A DNA stretch of 64,000 nucleotides from Chlorokybus atmophyticus. Lineage: Eukaryota; Streptophyta; Chlorokybophyceae; Chlorokybales; Chlorokybaceae. The translations under genes and the position numbers were made by a program. The notes under the pieces were generated by a model. It saw only the letters and a program-made list of their open reading frames with translations. It was not told the origin of the DNA and searched no databases. Below, one piece after another: positions 10,283 to 22,300 of the stretch. Position 1 is the first letter of the stretch; each line of letters starts with the position of its first letter. The stretch is from NCBI GenBank assembly GCA_009103225.1, contig RHPI01000003.1:548566-612565 (forward strand). The letters run 5' to 3'.

Positions 10283-11090
10283 ATGGGCTCGTCCATTAGA
10301 TTTGAGCGGCTAGCGGGAGTTACACAGCTTTCTGGGAAGCTTTTCAAGATGCATTGCAAAGGCAATTGTCAGGTTGCAGAAAGTGCGAGAGCTAATAAAA
10401 ATACCGAAAACCAAGTACCAGCCGTAAAGCCATATGATGTGTAATTTCATGGGTTGTGAGCATTGCAAAATCAATACCCGATACTTGTCGTGTTGCAAGT
10501 GTGCATCATCCTCATTCCCCTTCCCCTCAATCGATGCTGTATCACCACATATAAATTGTATAATTCTTTACAAAAGTCCCAAGTACAGGTTTCTCTTTGC
10601 AGCGCAATGGACTATGCAGTTATAATATTGCAGTTTACAAGTTGTACCAATCAAATGAGTTCGACGAAAGAAAAGAGCGAGGGGGTGGGGGGGGGGGGGG
10701 GGGGGGNNNNNNNNNNNNNNNNNNNNNNNNNNNNNNNNNNNNNNNNNNNNNNNNNNNNNNNNNNGGGGGGGTGTAATTGCGCGGATAGAAATCATTATGT
10801 ATGGCAAATACATCGATGAATCAGCCTGGCAAGCACAAAATCATTTTCAGAGTAAACTTAAGACCGACAACCTCTAATGAAACGCTTATCTTATCAATGC
10901 TTGTCCTATCACAAAGAGATGTTGTAAACACACTCCTACTCTGCGTACACACATGCTTGAAAGCCACCACTTCAGCCGAGCCAACAAAGCCACTTTGCGC
11001 ACTGCAAATCAATTATAGTCACTGGCATCACATGATAGTCACTGGCATCACATGATTACCCGCTGATTGCGTTCCAAACTGGGCCTACTT
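10283..11090. other. Non-coding stretch with assembly gap
   Basis: No supported gene. A G homopolymer (10681-10706) runs into 58 undetermined bases (10707-10764) and resumes as G7, so the gap is almost certainly an unresolved poly-G tract. A 20-base direct repeat (GTCACTGGCATCACATGAT unit) occurs at about 11019-11054. Confidence 0.8.
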
Positions 11091-13162
11091 CCAACCCTAC
11101 AGGACCCTACGAAGCCCTACAGTAGCCACCCTTGACGAATTTCCAGCCTCGGCTCCATTGCCATCCATAAAACGCATCGGCACTTGTATTACAACTGATA
11201 GTACCACCACGCCATATAAATCGGACCTCAAGACTGCGCCGGCAATGCCAACCGGCGCCGCCGCTTCGGGCACGAGCAGCTGCTCGGTCCGTATATAAGA
11301 AAAGCGAGATACGGATCCGGATCCTCTGGTGCTGACCGCAAGCGGACACCAGGGTGCAGCGGTCAATATTGAGCAGACAGTTTTACTTAAAATGCATTGC
11401 ACTGTTGGCAGCACACAATAGCTGGTAGAAGGGTCGAGCGCGACCGGCATCTGCGACCGGTGGTACTGGTACCCTGCGACGACAGCTGCATTGTATCGAC
11501 CTGCCACGCTGGCCAGTCTAACGTGGGCGCGGCAGGTGGTAGACTTTTTGTGCCGCAAAAGTCGCTTGCCTCGCGATTTGTGGCCCACGGACGCTAACCG
11601 ACAAGCGCAGTTTTGCAGCACCAGACGCCGTCTGGTGGACGGTCGATTCCCGGTTATGAAACATGAAATACAGTTTGTCGTCCTGTTGTACGATACAGGC
11701 TGACTCATACTGCTAGGGGGTGCTGCGTCTGGTTAGAAGCCAGCGCAACGCTTCTAACCCTGGGTTCTCTTCAACCTGTGCACCGTTTGTGCCGCGGCGG
11801 CAAAGTCTCTCGTCACAGGCAAGTCGCTTTATTGGTACGGATTTGCTACTGTTAGAGGTTTGCCTTACGACTTCTCCAATGATGAGTACCGTGAAACCGC
11901 GAAACCGCTTTACAGCTGGACCGAAAGCCACACGTCAGTTTTTGCGGGGTTCCGGGGTGTTTTGCCAGCGGAAGTTGCCGTCCAATATGCGAAAGGTTTT
12001 GCGAGTCTACAAAATCCCCGTTTCATTGTGGGGTTTTGTTGTGGGGTGTGTTAGTTTGCATGCATGCACCAATGGCATAAACGTAGCTGTGCATGCCCTT
12101 GGCGGAGGCGGCGGAGGCGGCGGTGGTGACATAGGTGTCTGCTGTGACGTGAGCTCAGTGTTTGTTATTCTGTCACATCAAACCCAGCCAACATCAAGAG
12201 TGTAGTGTAACCCGCGGCTTTCGGCATTCAATTTGTCGCTATCAGTGTAGGCTATCAGTGTGGCTCACACTGTGAGGGGTTGCTGCGTGTCAGCTGCCAG
12301 CTGGGAGCAAGCCGGTGGAACAAACATTGGCAAACTGCTTGCTGAGAAAGAACAGACGTGACTGCTGTGGAGCGGAAGCAGACTGAAGAGCCGAATCTTG
12401 ACAACAATTTATCTCATTCTGCCGCTTTTTTGGCATTGGGAACTTCGCCAACTCGGCTGTTGTCCATCTTGCTGACACTGCTACTGTGCGTCACTTCCGT
12501 ATGCATGGGGCGCTGCAAGCTGTCTCTTGCCGTTTCCTTCGTGCATGGTTGCAGAGCGGTAGTAATCAGCAGTGCGGCGAAGCTTACCAAGTTGCCGTTG
12601 CATGATAGCACTGGCAGCTGGCGAGTTTGAAAGCGGCACAGCTGTAGCAAGGGAATAATATAAGTATACACAAGTAGTCGTACTAGCAATACTGAGTGGA
12701 TTAGCAGTTGTGTAAAGTGCAAGTCGGCCGCAGCATTGATAACAACGCCTTTGACCACCCCCTCCTCTGGGATCCAGAACAGCAGCGGCAGCATCGATAA
12801 CAACGCCTTCAACCACAAGTCAGCGCAGGTAACTTTCGCATTGTCTTTGATTGCGTGCTGCCCTATGCAGCTGGTTTCCTGCATGAAGTCCCTGGACGTG
12901 AATGGTGTTGATGAACCATGCCCACTGCTTGCAGCCTGATCCAACTGCTTAAGAGCATTGAGAGCCGCATCCGGCGACGCTTGCCTCATGTGCCCCACGT
13001 TCAGCGCACACGCGCAAGCAGGTAGACGTTGGGTAATGGTAGCACCACTACCATGATGAGCCTAGCTTTCAATGTGGTCACAGTGACAGCATCAACAATG
13101 CATGCAATCATCTGTTCCCATACTCCACCTTTGCTTAAGGCTCAGTGGCAAGCAAGCCGGCC
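11091..13162. other. Upstream region of the CCT gene, possible UTR exons
   Basis: No protein with recognisable features is readable. A perfect plus-strand TATA word (TATATAAG) lies at 11292-11299. A possible 5' exon ends at a GCGCAG|GTAACT donor near 12830. The word GCAT(T/C)GATAACAACGCCTT is repeated 58 bases apart (12733 and 12791). A GGC/GGA-rich patch lies at 12102-12127. I could not join these into a transcript. Confidence 0.45.
11292..11299 (+). promoter_or_regulatory. Possible TATA box
   Basis: TATATAAG on the plus strand, 1.86 kb before the CCT gene start codon. It would fit only if the 5' UTR contains introns, so the assignment is weak. Confidence 0.25.
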
Positions 13163-15400
13163 ATGGACAGTGCAGTGACGGCTGGAACGCTGCCAGCAGC
13201 TACGCCTCCTGTCCCGCCACCTGTGCACTCTGTCATCAACATCAATGACCACCTCAACATCAACAACAAGGCCAACAAGGTTGTTGAAGCACCACCCACA
13301 GCGGCGCTGGCCACTGACAAGCAGCAACCAGCTGACCAGCTGTCATCAGCGCCCGTTGCTCTGCCTTCAACACTCCCGGAAGTGAGCATGAGGGCAGGCG
13401 CATGCGTACACTCACTGGTGCCATGTTTTGCACTGATTCCACTGAAATACTGGGTTCATAGGTGCAACAAAGCAATGGCTTGCACACACTGGCCGCCGGC
13501 TTGGATCCCAAGGCAGAAAGTGGCGACAGGTTGGTGTCATGGGTGCTGGTGCTGGATAGGTCTGACCATAGTACGTTTGTGACGCAGTTTTTTCACAGGT
13601 TCAGTAGCGGGAAGCTGGGTAAAGGCGAGGATCCTGCTCTTGGCTTGTTTGCAATGCTCAAGTAAGTCGCGGATGCGAGCTCTGTGCACTGCTATATGAG
13701 ATGACAAGTGTAACATCATAACACAATCAAGCTTGGAGGCAGAACAGGTCTCATAGTGGAATCTGTTGCGCAGACCAGACGTGCTGAAGTCGCTGTCGGT
13801 GGAGCAGCTGGAGCAGCAACTCATCAGCCCCGACAAGTTTGTGAGCCCCCTCGTCACCACGTACAGGTGCACGCTGCTGCAACTGACTGCGCAGCCTTCG
13901 CTATGCCCAATGTGGGACATGGAACCATTGTCTCTTATTCAAACTTATATGGACGTGCTACCGTGGTTGCTGGCCTGCTCATCCACGCACATGTTGAGGT
14001 CATGGCTAACCCCTTGACTGTTGCTGACTGGAGGCATCTCAGGCCTGTTGTGGATATACCTGCGTATGGATCAAGCTTGTCGTCACCGTCAACAGCTTCA
14101 ACAAGCACGCCGTCTCCAGGTTACATGGGGCCCTTCAGTGGGCCCTCATCGCGTGTTGAAAGCGATGGTAAGTGGCATTCATCGCAGGCAACTTGCAAGT
14201 TGCTACTACTTTCATGCTCTGAACTCCGGTCAACTCCTGCATCAGGTCTGCTAACCAGGCACATGGATGGCAATAAGCATATGGAATACGCATTCAGCGG
14301 GCCCATAGGCGGCATGAGCCAAAGCTTCCCAAGCAATGGAGGCTATGCACTGGCTTCACCTTCTACCCGCGCAGTTGAGGTGAGTGCGGGTGAATGTTGC
14401 ATGCACTGTGATGCAGTCCTGATGTTGTTGCATTATGCATACATACACAGGGTGAAGAAGAAGAGGGTGTGCCAGGAGCCATGCGAAGGGCACAGAGTGC
14501 GGGCGACTTGAGGGTAAGAGAGTATCTGATTGAATACAACCACATGCCTTAAACTGAAGTGCTTATTGCTGGCTTCAGCGGTCAGCCAGCGGGAGCTTTC
14601 CCCAGAGCTACCATCATTTACCACCCGGTGTAAACGGTGGTGCGAACAGCAGTGAAGGCAATGGGAAAGTGGGTAAGCTCACACTTGAAGAACGCAACAT
14701 GAGGATTTCGCGCTACCGGCAAAAGCGCACTGCAAGAAATTTCCACAAGAAGATCACAGTACGCACACAAACCATAAATCTGAATATGCAAGCTTGCATG
14801 TGCACACATCTAGCGCAACATGAATGTCCGATGCGCATACTTACACAGTGGTCTTGCTGCGTGCCAGTATGTCTGCAGAAAGACTCTTGCTGACAGCCGG
14901 CCGCGAGTGCGTGGTCGGTTCGCATGTAATGATGAAGACAACCTCCCAATGAAGCAGCTGGATGAAGAAGTGAGCTTGCGATTACATGTTCCGGTGTGAT
15001 CCGGTGTGAGCCCCAATCTTGCACATGACTTACTGTTGCAGGCAGCTCATTGTGTTTTGCCTCTCCTTGGCAGCAGGCAAAGGATGCCAGCAACCCGCAA
15101 ATGCTGGCGGATTTCGACATTGGCAGCGACTTTGACGAGCTGGACCTTGAGCCACTCTCGCCAAATGCATTCCATGAACTTGGCATGTCAGACATGGAGG
15201 TAACGCTGCTAATTCGCATGCACTGGGAATGACACTGGGACTGTCAAAAATAGCTGTGTATGCGCATTGCATGCATGAAAATCACACACCCATGTTGGTG
15301 CGCATGTGTAGTCGTCACATGTTGCTTTGAACATGCAAAGCAATACCATCGTGCGCAGGGATTTGTCGAAGGCACATTTGATCCTGCACCAGAGTCGTGA
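13163..15400 (+). CDS. CCT-domain transcriptional regulator (11 exons)
   Basis: Eleven exons join in phase: 13163-13381, 13462-13529, 13599-13661, 13774-13866, 14043-14167, 14246-14379, 14451-14513, 14579-14758, 14868-14969, about 15077-15199 and 15359-15400, giving about 403 residues. Exons 8 and 9 together encode a complete CCT domain: RISRYRQKRTARNFHKKIT, then YVCRKTLADSRPRVRGRF. This plant-lineage motif gives nuclear localisation and contact with NF-Y-type DNA-binding partners in CONSTANS, TOC1-like and CMF proteins. No B-box or response-regulator domain is visible, so it is a CCT-only protein. The N-terminal half is low complexity (Pro, Ser, Asn). An acidic stretch after the CCT domain (DFDIGSDFDELDLE) could be an activation segment. 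The ATG at 13163 is the first in frame; an upstream spliced start is possible. It converges on the APEM9-like gene. Confidence 0.85.
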
Positions 15401-16773
15401 GCAACACTTGCAAGCTACTTCAAATGAGATTGAGAACAAACAAGGGGGGAGTCAACTGCAACAATTGTACAGCTGTAGAGTATGTGTGGGATACCGGAAC
15501 ACAAAGGGTGGTGTACATTAAGGCAGCATTGCTAGGGATAGTTTACTCGTTGGTGCAAGGGACACCATACATGATACGACATACTGGTGCAGCTGAACTT
15601 GGAAGCTCGCTATCTAGGTCTGTTGGTTTGAGTTAGCTATGAGCTTAGCGCAGGTTAGATATTTTGATGTGTCTGGTGTAGTGTCTGTTACAATGCAGGT
15701 TTTGTGGACAGCCATGCTCAGAGACCTCATACATGCACAAGCTCATCATGCATGCCATCTGCAGCATAGAGTAGCAGCTGACATAACGGAGACAACAAAC
15801 AGATTATACGTTTAAGATTGCACACCGTGCGGTCACCGTCACTGTGTGGCACATTACCACGTGCAGTAGCACGTGCTGCTGAGCAGAAGCAGCAGCAGCA
15901 GAAGTGAAGACTGCATCCACTCCGATCAGTTGATGCCACTGACTGTGGAGACCCATGCCCTCCTCAGGGCGATGCGTTTGCAGCGTTGCTGTACATACAG
16001 TGTGGTGTATGCAGTCGCATGCAATGAACATGCAAAAGGTGTGAGTAGCATACAGCATGCGGGCAGTCATTGTCATCCGGAAGTTTACCACCGGGCTGAC
16101 CTAGTCTACCTTACTACTAACACCACCACCCTGTTAGACATGCAAGCATGCATATGATCCGCAGATTATCTGCACCACATGCAGCTGGTTGGTTGTGGTA
16201 GCAGCGCTAGGCAGTCGGCACCATCAACGGCAGATGGGCTCCCTCTCCCTCCTCCCGCCAACATCACACTCTCATGCATGCCACAATCCTTGCATTTTAT
16301 TTATTATATCACCCTCGCCCCTCCTCTCCGTTTTTTGCTGCTGTGTTCGGCAGTCGATCGTAAGCCTCAACCATGCACTGCTGACGTCAGCCGTGCAGGC
16401 TTACGGCGGTGGCGCGTGGCATGGTGGTTCGGTGCAGTCGGTGGGGTTGGGTGGTGGGGTGTTGCACAACATGCGACGCACAGTGCAGCACCGAGGGCTG
16501 GAGCCACGCTGTGTCTCACGCTTTTTGACATGCTATCGTCAGCGCGTGTTGGTGACCTTGTATGCTGACATAGCTTCGGACATGGTGCTAACGACATCGG
16601 CGTTTCGCTCTGCAGGGGCGCGAGTCAGCCAGCACCAGGTCACTGCGCTGGCTGTAGCGAACATCACTCGCGCTGAGTTGGTGAAATGCTTGCTGCATGT
16701 GTTGCAGAAGTGGCGTTGCAAGATTAGCACTTGATTGCTGCTTAACCCCATGTAATCCACATCATCATAAACA
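15401..16773. other. Convergent intergenic region
   Basis: Contains the 3' flanks of the CCT gene and the APEM9-like gene. A long plus-strand frame at 16189-16734 has no recognisable domain and is not supported. TGCATG words are frequent, as in most introns of the window. Confidence 0.6.
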
Positions 16774-18901
16774 CTATCTATGCAGTCGCGCCTGTGAGTT
16801 GGCCAAAGGATTGATAGAAATTGCGAATGCCAGCCGGTATAGGTTTTGCAGGTTCGTCACTACGCCAGATGTAACGCCAACAACCAACCTGCACACATGT
16901 CTGTGGTTACAATACCGCCAGGTCAACAGGGAAAGCATGAGTTGGCAAAATGCAAAGTGTCACAGCACATTAGTGCAGACTCATCAAGTGACAACACCAG
17001 CGCACAGACTACAGCAAACAAAGGCAACACATACCGTCTGAGGTAGACGCGCTCCTGAGCCACGGCATACGCCAAGACAGCGACCACAAGCAGCCATTTT
17101 GCAGCGACGGTTGTGCCCGCGTCTCCTTTCATGTTATGCAGCCAGTGGCGGTAGCAAGCGGCCAACCAGTCTTTGAGCCATGAGCCTCTTGAGAGTAGAC
17201 TGACAGCTGGAATTGGAGTGGACGGGACACCATTGGAGCTGCTCCCATGGTCACCAGCCTGCCATTATATAATGTGTTCAGATCGACTTGGTTTCTCTGC
17301 TCAAAGCCAGAGATGCCACTATTGTGGACAGGCCTAGCTTGATTGTTGCTATGGACTATCATAACCGCAGGCACCATGTGATTGTCTACCAGCAGGCATG
17401 CGTATGATCATGGTACATAGTTTGCATGAGGCAAATGTGTCAGGCTCAGGTTTCGACGCACCGAGCCCTGTGCTTCATGTTCTGCTGCTGAGGATGGTGA
17501 TGATGTTGTCGAGACAGATGAAGCCCTTTGCGCAGCAGCATCCTGTCCAGCTTGAACACCAGCGCCTTCTACACCAGCAACATGATGATGGTTGTTCCCC
17601 TGGGCGGACTGGCAGCTGCTGCTAGGCTGACTCGACTCAACCGCCTGCCGGTCAAAAGTTGCTGTTCACAACGGTTGCATGTGTGTATGCATGCGCACGA
17701 GCACGGCTGCATGTGCGGCAATTGCATCCAACCGCTTTATTCCCATTCACACTGACACACCGACCTTCTCGTCCGCAATGGCGCGCAGAAAGCCAAGGGA
17801 GTTTCCTTCAAGACCAACCGTACGTGCCAACTCTAGCATGGCCTCCTGTGGGCACACACACAGCCATGTTGGTTGCACCAGTAAGTACACCCAAGTGCTG
17901 TGCATGTGGTTCATATGGTACGTCACGTACCTGCTCGGATCGCCACATGGACCGTACACTACGCTCTGTCGCATGCATCAAATAACGCTTCAGCAACTCC
18001 TTTGCGGCCGCGTGCGAGTTAGCCGCCAGCTGCAGATGTGCCCTGATGTTGATGAGAGTTGCATAAATGACACCCTGCTGCTTCTCAACTGGCAAGCATT
18101 GCCATGCCTAAGTGACAAGCAAAGACAGGCTGCAAGCCTGCTGCGACAGACACAGGACTTGCACGGATTGAAGTGTGCGCAGGGTAGCTGATGCGATACT
18201 TACACACTTTATCATACACAACTATAAGTTGTACAACCTGCATTCGCGTACACGTATGCACGTGGCGAGGAGTACCACGTTATATCAGCTTACCAGAACA
18301 TGATGTCTTGGGTGGGGAGTGCAGCAATGTCCACGACACGCGATACGGCCCGCACTGCCTCCTCATGCCTAGCATAGCAAACCCAGTCAAGCCAGGACAG
18401 TATACCAACCGCTAAGCGTCTTTGATAAAATAAGCTCTCAATGACGAAAACGAACGCAACCTCCTTCTAAACCACGTTCATCACACCTTTAACACAACCC
18501 GTAGCACGTAGGAGCACACCCGCAGCTATACTCAACAGCATCCATGCATTGCAAACCTAACCTAACCTTGCAATTTCTACAAGTTGAGTTGGTGTGCAAA
18601 GCAGGCACCAATTCGCCCTACATGGCACGATATGCACTTGCTGCAGCTGATTGTACGACAAGAGAATGCATGATGAACAAAACCTTACAGTGTCAGCCAA
18701 CCTGTTGAGCTCATGGTAGGCTTGCAGCAGGGCATACAAGGCAGCTCGCTTCAGGTCGTCATGCTCATACTTATCGTCATCAGGTGGCTCAGGCGGCAAG
18801 GCGGCGAGGGCGTCGGCAGCCGCCGCAGCCGCCTCCTCGAACCTGCGCCACACCAGGAGGCGCTCCGCACGGTCCACCGCCGCCTCCGCCGCCTCCACCA
18901 T
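16774..18901 (-). CDS. APEM9: APEM9-like peroxisomal tail-anchored protein (PEX26 counterpart)
   Basis: APEM9 is the plant membrane anchor that recruits the PEX1-PEX6 ATPases to peroxisomes. Exon 1 (18689-18901) encodes VDRAERLLVWRRFEEAA and a helical repeat ending LLQAYHELNRLADT. Later exons give EAVRAVSRVVDIAALPTQD, then YATLINIRAHLQLAANSHA and LELARTVGLEGNSLGFLRA, then a Ser/Gln-rich linker. A single membrane helix follows in an exon starting at 17035 (AKWLLVVAVLAYAVAQERVY). The last exon (16774-16888) ends YRLAFAISINPLANSQ, matching the conserved plant APEM9 C-terminus (LAFS.QVNPLAA.Q). The junction between the exon ending near 18296 and the next near 18112 does not close in phase with a standard acceptor, so a small exon or a sequence error is likely there. 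Linker exons at 17170-17640 are approximate. It is divergent from SMG8. Confidence 0.72.
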
Positions 18902-19352
18902 GGCAAGGTGTTTCTACACCTGCTCCTGCTCTAACCCTCATGAGCAGCTGCCCCCGCCCATGCCTTTGGCCACACCCTCAGCCACATGCGGCGGGTGGCC
19001 TCGGCGGGGGCGGCGGCAGGGGCGGCGGGGGCGGCGTTGGGGGAGGGGTCAGCGGGAGGGACGTCGTCGTCGACCTCCTCGGCGTCGTCTGCTCCTGGAG
19101 TCGTCGTCGTAGGGGTAGGTGACGCAGTTGTCGACAATGTCGTTGAACGTTGTCGTTGGTGACGCTGTCGCTGTCCGTGGGCTTAGACAAACCCCAGCAT
19201 CAGCTTGTGCTTTGCGTACATTGCAACTGAAAACGTGTGGTAGTCTCTGAACCTAAGCATTGCGTGAGCACAAACAAGCGGCGTTGACAAGTTTTGAGAA
19301 ATGCTTTGGTGCTGAATAACTCGCACACATGCTACGAGCTGGTTAAATTAAC
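18902..19352. promoter_or_regulatory. Divergent promoter region APEM9-like / SMG8
   Basis: 451 bases between the two start codons. The half next to APEM9 is very GC-rich with GGC/GTC repeats and carries an open minus-strand frame at 18931-19137 (Ala, Pro and Thr rich) that I could not splice to APEM9. No TATA word is seen. Confidence 0.5.
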
Positions 19353-22300
19353 ATGCGGTTTGAAAGAGTGAGTTAAGCAGACAATCCAGCTGTTACTCAC
19401 AAAACCCGTACTGAGAAGAATCTCATCCTGGACAGCAGCGAGAGATTAAGCTGCAACATGTAACAAGAGTACACGTGACCCGTCGTGCGTGTGCACGCGT
19501 GCTGTGCTGGCAGACGCACACGCGCACACGCACACGCACACGCACATGTGCACATGCATAGACAAATGCGCACACACACACACATCCTACTGCAGGTGAT
19601 ACCCGTTTCGGGTGCAAGCAATGAAGACTGCGCATTGTTGCTCGATCGCATACTCGACGCGAGTGTGTTCGCGGACATCATTCATTCCCAACGCCACCAA
19701 TCCACAAGTCAAGAAGCGGCTCCTGCCTCTTTCTCCCCGGCACAACTCGCGAAAGATGTGGCGAGGGCCGCGACTCCCCTTTGCGTGTGCTCGCCATCCG
19801 ACGTGATCGGCCGCTACGAACCCTCGCGAGGCGTGTTGCTGCTGCAGCTGTTGGCACGCCCGAATGCCAACGCACTCGATGATGTTGATGACCAGATTGT
19901 CCAAGCCATGGTGCTGCTGTTTACGGTAATGCCAAGAGTTTACACCTGCAATTTGCTTGTAACTTGTGGGTGTTGTTGATGACAACACCCACAAGTTGGA
20001 AATGCCATACTGTGCAGAAATGGCACAGCTGTATTGCCCTTATGTTTCCGTGTGCGTGTTTGTTTCTACAGTAACTTATTGCCACAGTAACTTACTTTTC
20101 TCGTGTGCAGATGTGTCACATTGTGGTGCTTGTGCATGGCGTGACTCAACTTGACACGCGCTTTCTGCGCACGCTGCGAGCATTGCAGGTGAGCAAATGA
20201 GCTGTTGGTTGCACGACTCGTGTCTGATTGACTGCTTTTTTCTTGCAGGCAGCTAAGCATGCGTTGTTGACCAACGTAGCGCTACAAACCCTCAGCAAAG
20301 TTGACACGAATGCATCGTCATCATCAGCACGTCCCAACATGCGGCCAGGCAGCGCGCCGTCACAGCGCAAACCCAACGTGCCGTTTGCGTGCGTTCCCGT
20401 CCTGGCGCTCATCTTCCCGCACGAGAGAGTGGCGGCCATGCTGGCAAGCGGAGCCAAAGAGCTGGACCATGAAACGGCGTTGAAGCGGTGGCAAAGCGGG
20501 ATGGAAGCACAGGTGGGTGTGTTGGTCGTGACAAGTCTGGTCCAGGCACATATGCAACATGCACGCTCGCACGCACGCTTGCGCAATCACATACACGCAC
20601 GCACTTAGGCACCTGCACTCACACACATGCACACACATACACAGGCACACGCCTGCGACAGGCACGCATGCATGCAGATACGCTGACTATGCACATGCAC
20701 ACCGACATAAGGCCCCCTCTTGGATAGGTGCGTTTTACATTCCGCAAGTCTCGCGTGGCGGACCCCTCAGTCTCCACCTCGTCCTCACCGTCCCTGCGCC
20801 CGACGCAGTCCACGCTGTTCACGTTCGACCCTCAGCGAGCGGTGTTTGTGTCCGCTTCCGCAACCGCGCACTCGCGCGCCGTGCTGCAAAGCGCCCTCAG
20901 CATGTTTGAAGACGAGCTGGACGTGGATTTGATGGCGAGTAGGAGAGTTGTTACCTCAAGTGCGACCGATAGCATCCAACCACTAGCGGATTTCATATGG
21001 CGACAGGTATGTAGTTCAGTGTCTCATGCGTGTGCGAGCGCGTGTTCATATGTGCATGTGTGAGCAGGTGGACTTGTTGAGGGGTCGGGGAGCTATAGCG
21101 ACATCATCAGCAGCTTCCGCGGCGATAGCGGCAGCGGTGGGCGGGTATCGCACCCCACGCGGGTATCTCGCTTCTTCGCGCATGGGCGCCGATCGCGCTT
21201 CCCTTTCGCTAACGGATTGGCTGAGTTGGCTTCTTCGTCTCGCTGCCGGTTTCACTCCCGTCACATCCACAGTCACTGAAAACGTATGGATAAATGTGTC
21301 AAGAAATGTTGTTGTATACGTGTTGGGTGCATATTGATGTTGAAGGTTGCCATTGTTCAGTTGGACACGCAGGATGAGGGAGAGTCTGCGAAGGTTGAAG
21401 CGGCGTGCAAAGCCGCAGCGCAGCAGCTCACGTGCTTGCATCCCGAAATCCATCTGTCTGAAGCCAACTGCCGAGCCGCATTGCCACAAGCACTCGCCGA
21501 GTACGAAGCTGACGGGCCGGAGCGCTACCCGTTGCGTGTACACGAAGAGAAGGTATGTTGGTCCCGAAGTCGTGTTGTCATCAAAAATGCCTGACAAGTT
21601 GTGTGCGTTGCGGGTGTGTTATGTGTGATGCATCTCAGGTGAAGAGGGCGTTGACGCACTTCATGTCCTCTGCGAGGGGCCCTGCAGTGAAGAAGTATAC
21701 TGACCTCTTACGTGCCGAGTGCGAGCGCATGTGGCAACCCAAACGTGGCTGCGAAGCAGTGAGCCTCACGGGGCAAGCGTGCACACTGCCGGTCAGCCGC
21801 TGAGAAACACCCTTCTGTTGCTGTTGTTGTTGTTGTTGTTGCTGCATGATTCACAAACAGTCAACAACACAGCCGCAAACTGCACGAGTTGCCTGCAGGT
21901 GCACGCCTTGCCGGGCCAGAGTCAGGAAGAAGACAGCGTGCCACCCCGCACGCTATGCGCTCCTCATTCAAGTGGTGTAGAGTGCTTGCATACTTGCGGC
22001 TGCGGCAACAGCCGCGCCGTGCGTTCTGACCCTTTCACCATCGCTGAGGCTCATGAGGTATAAGCAATGCCGGTCAGTGTCCGAATCATCCACTGAATGT
22101 GACATCCAAGCTGATTGACACACGTTCCACTGCAGTTTGTGCATCGTCTTTCCTAAACTATGTGTCTCATTATTGTTACGTGTGTAAGTGTGAAGTGTAA
22201 CGGCAGTGTGCTCTATGTGCTGCAGGGATTCTACAGTCAGTTCAAGAGCTGTGCTTGCCAGCTGGGGAAAATAAGTTGTGAAGAGCGCATTGACCAAGGC

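Noticed and set aside
11097-11708. 203-codon open frame on the minus strand
   Set aside because: No recognisable domain, unlike the intron-rich genes nearby, and composition gives no coding signal; treated as chance.
13756-14511. 251-codon plus-strand frame
   Set aside because: It reads through exons and introns of the CCT gene in a shifted frame; spliced exons with family conservation explain the region better.
16189-16734. 181-codon plus-strand frame
   Set aside because: Low-complexity text with no domain; lies in the convergent space before the APEM9 stop codon.
18931-19137. Ala/Pro/Thr-rich minus-strand frame upstream of APEM9
   Set aside because: Could be an extra first exon, but no acceptable intron joins it to the APEM9 start and plant APEM9 starts close to the first conserved helix.
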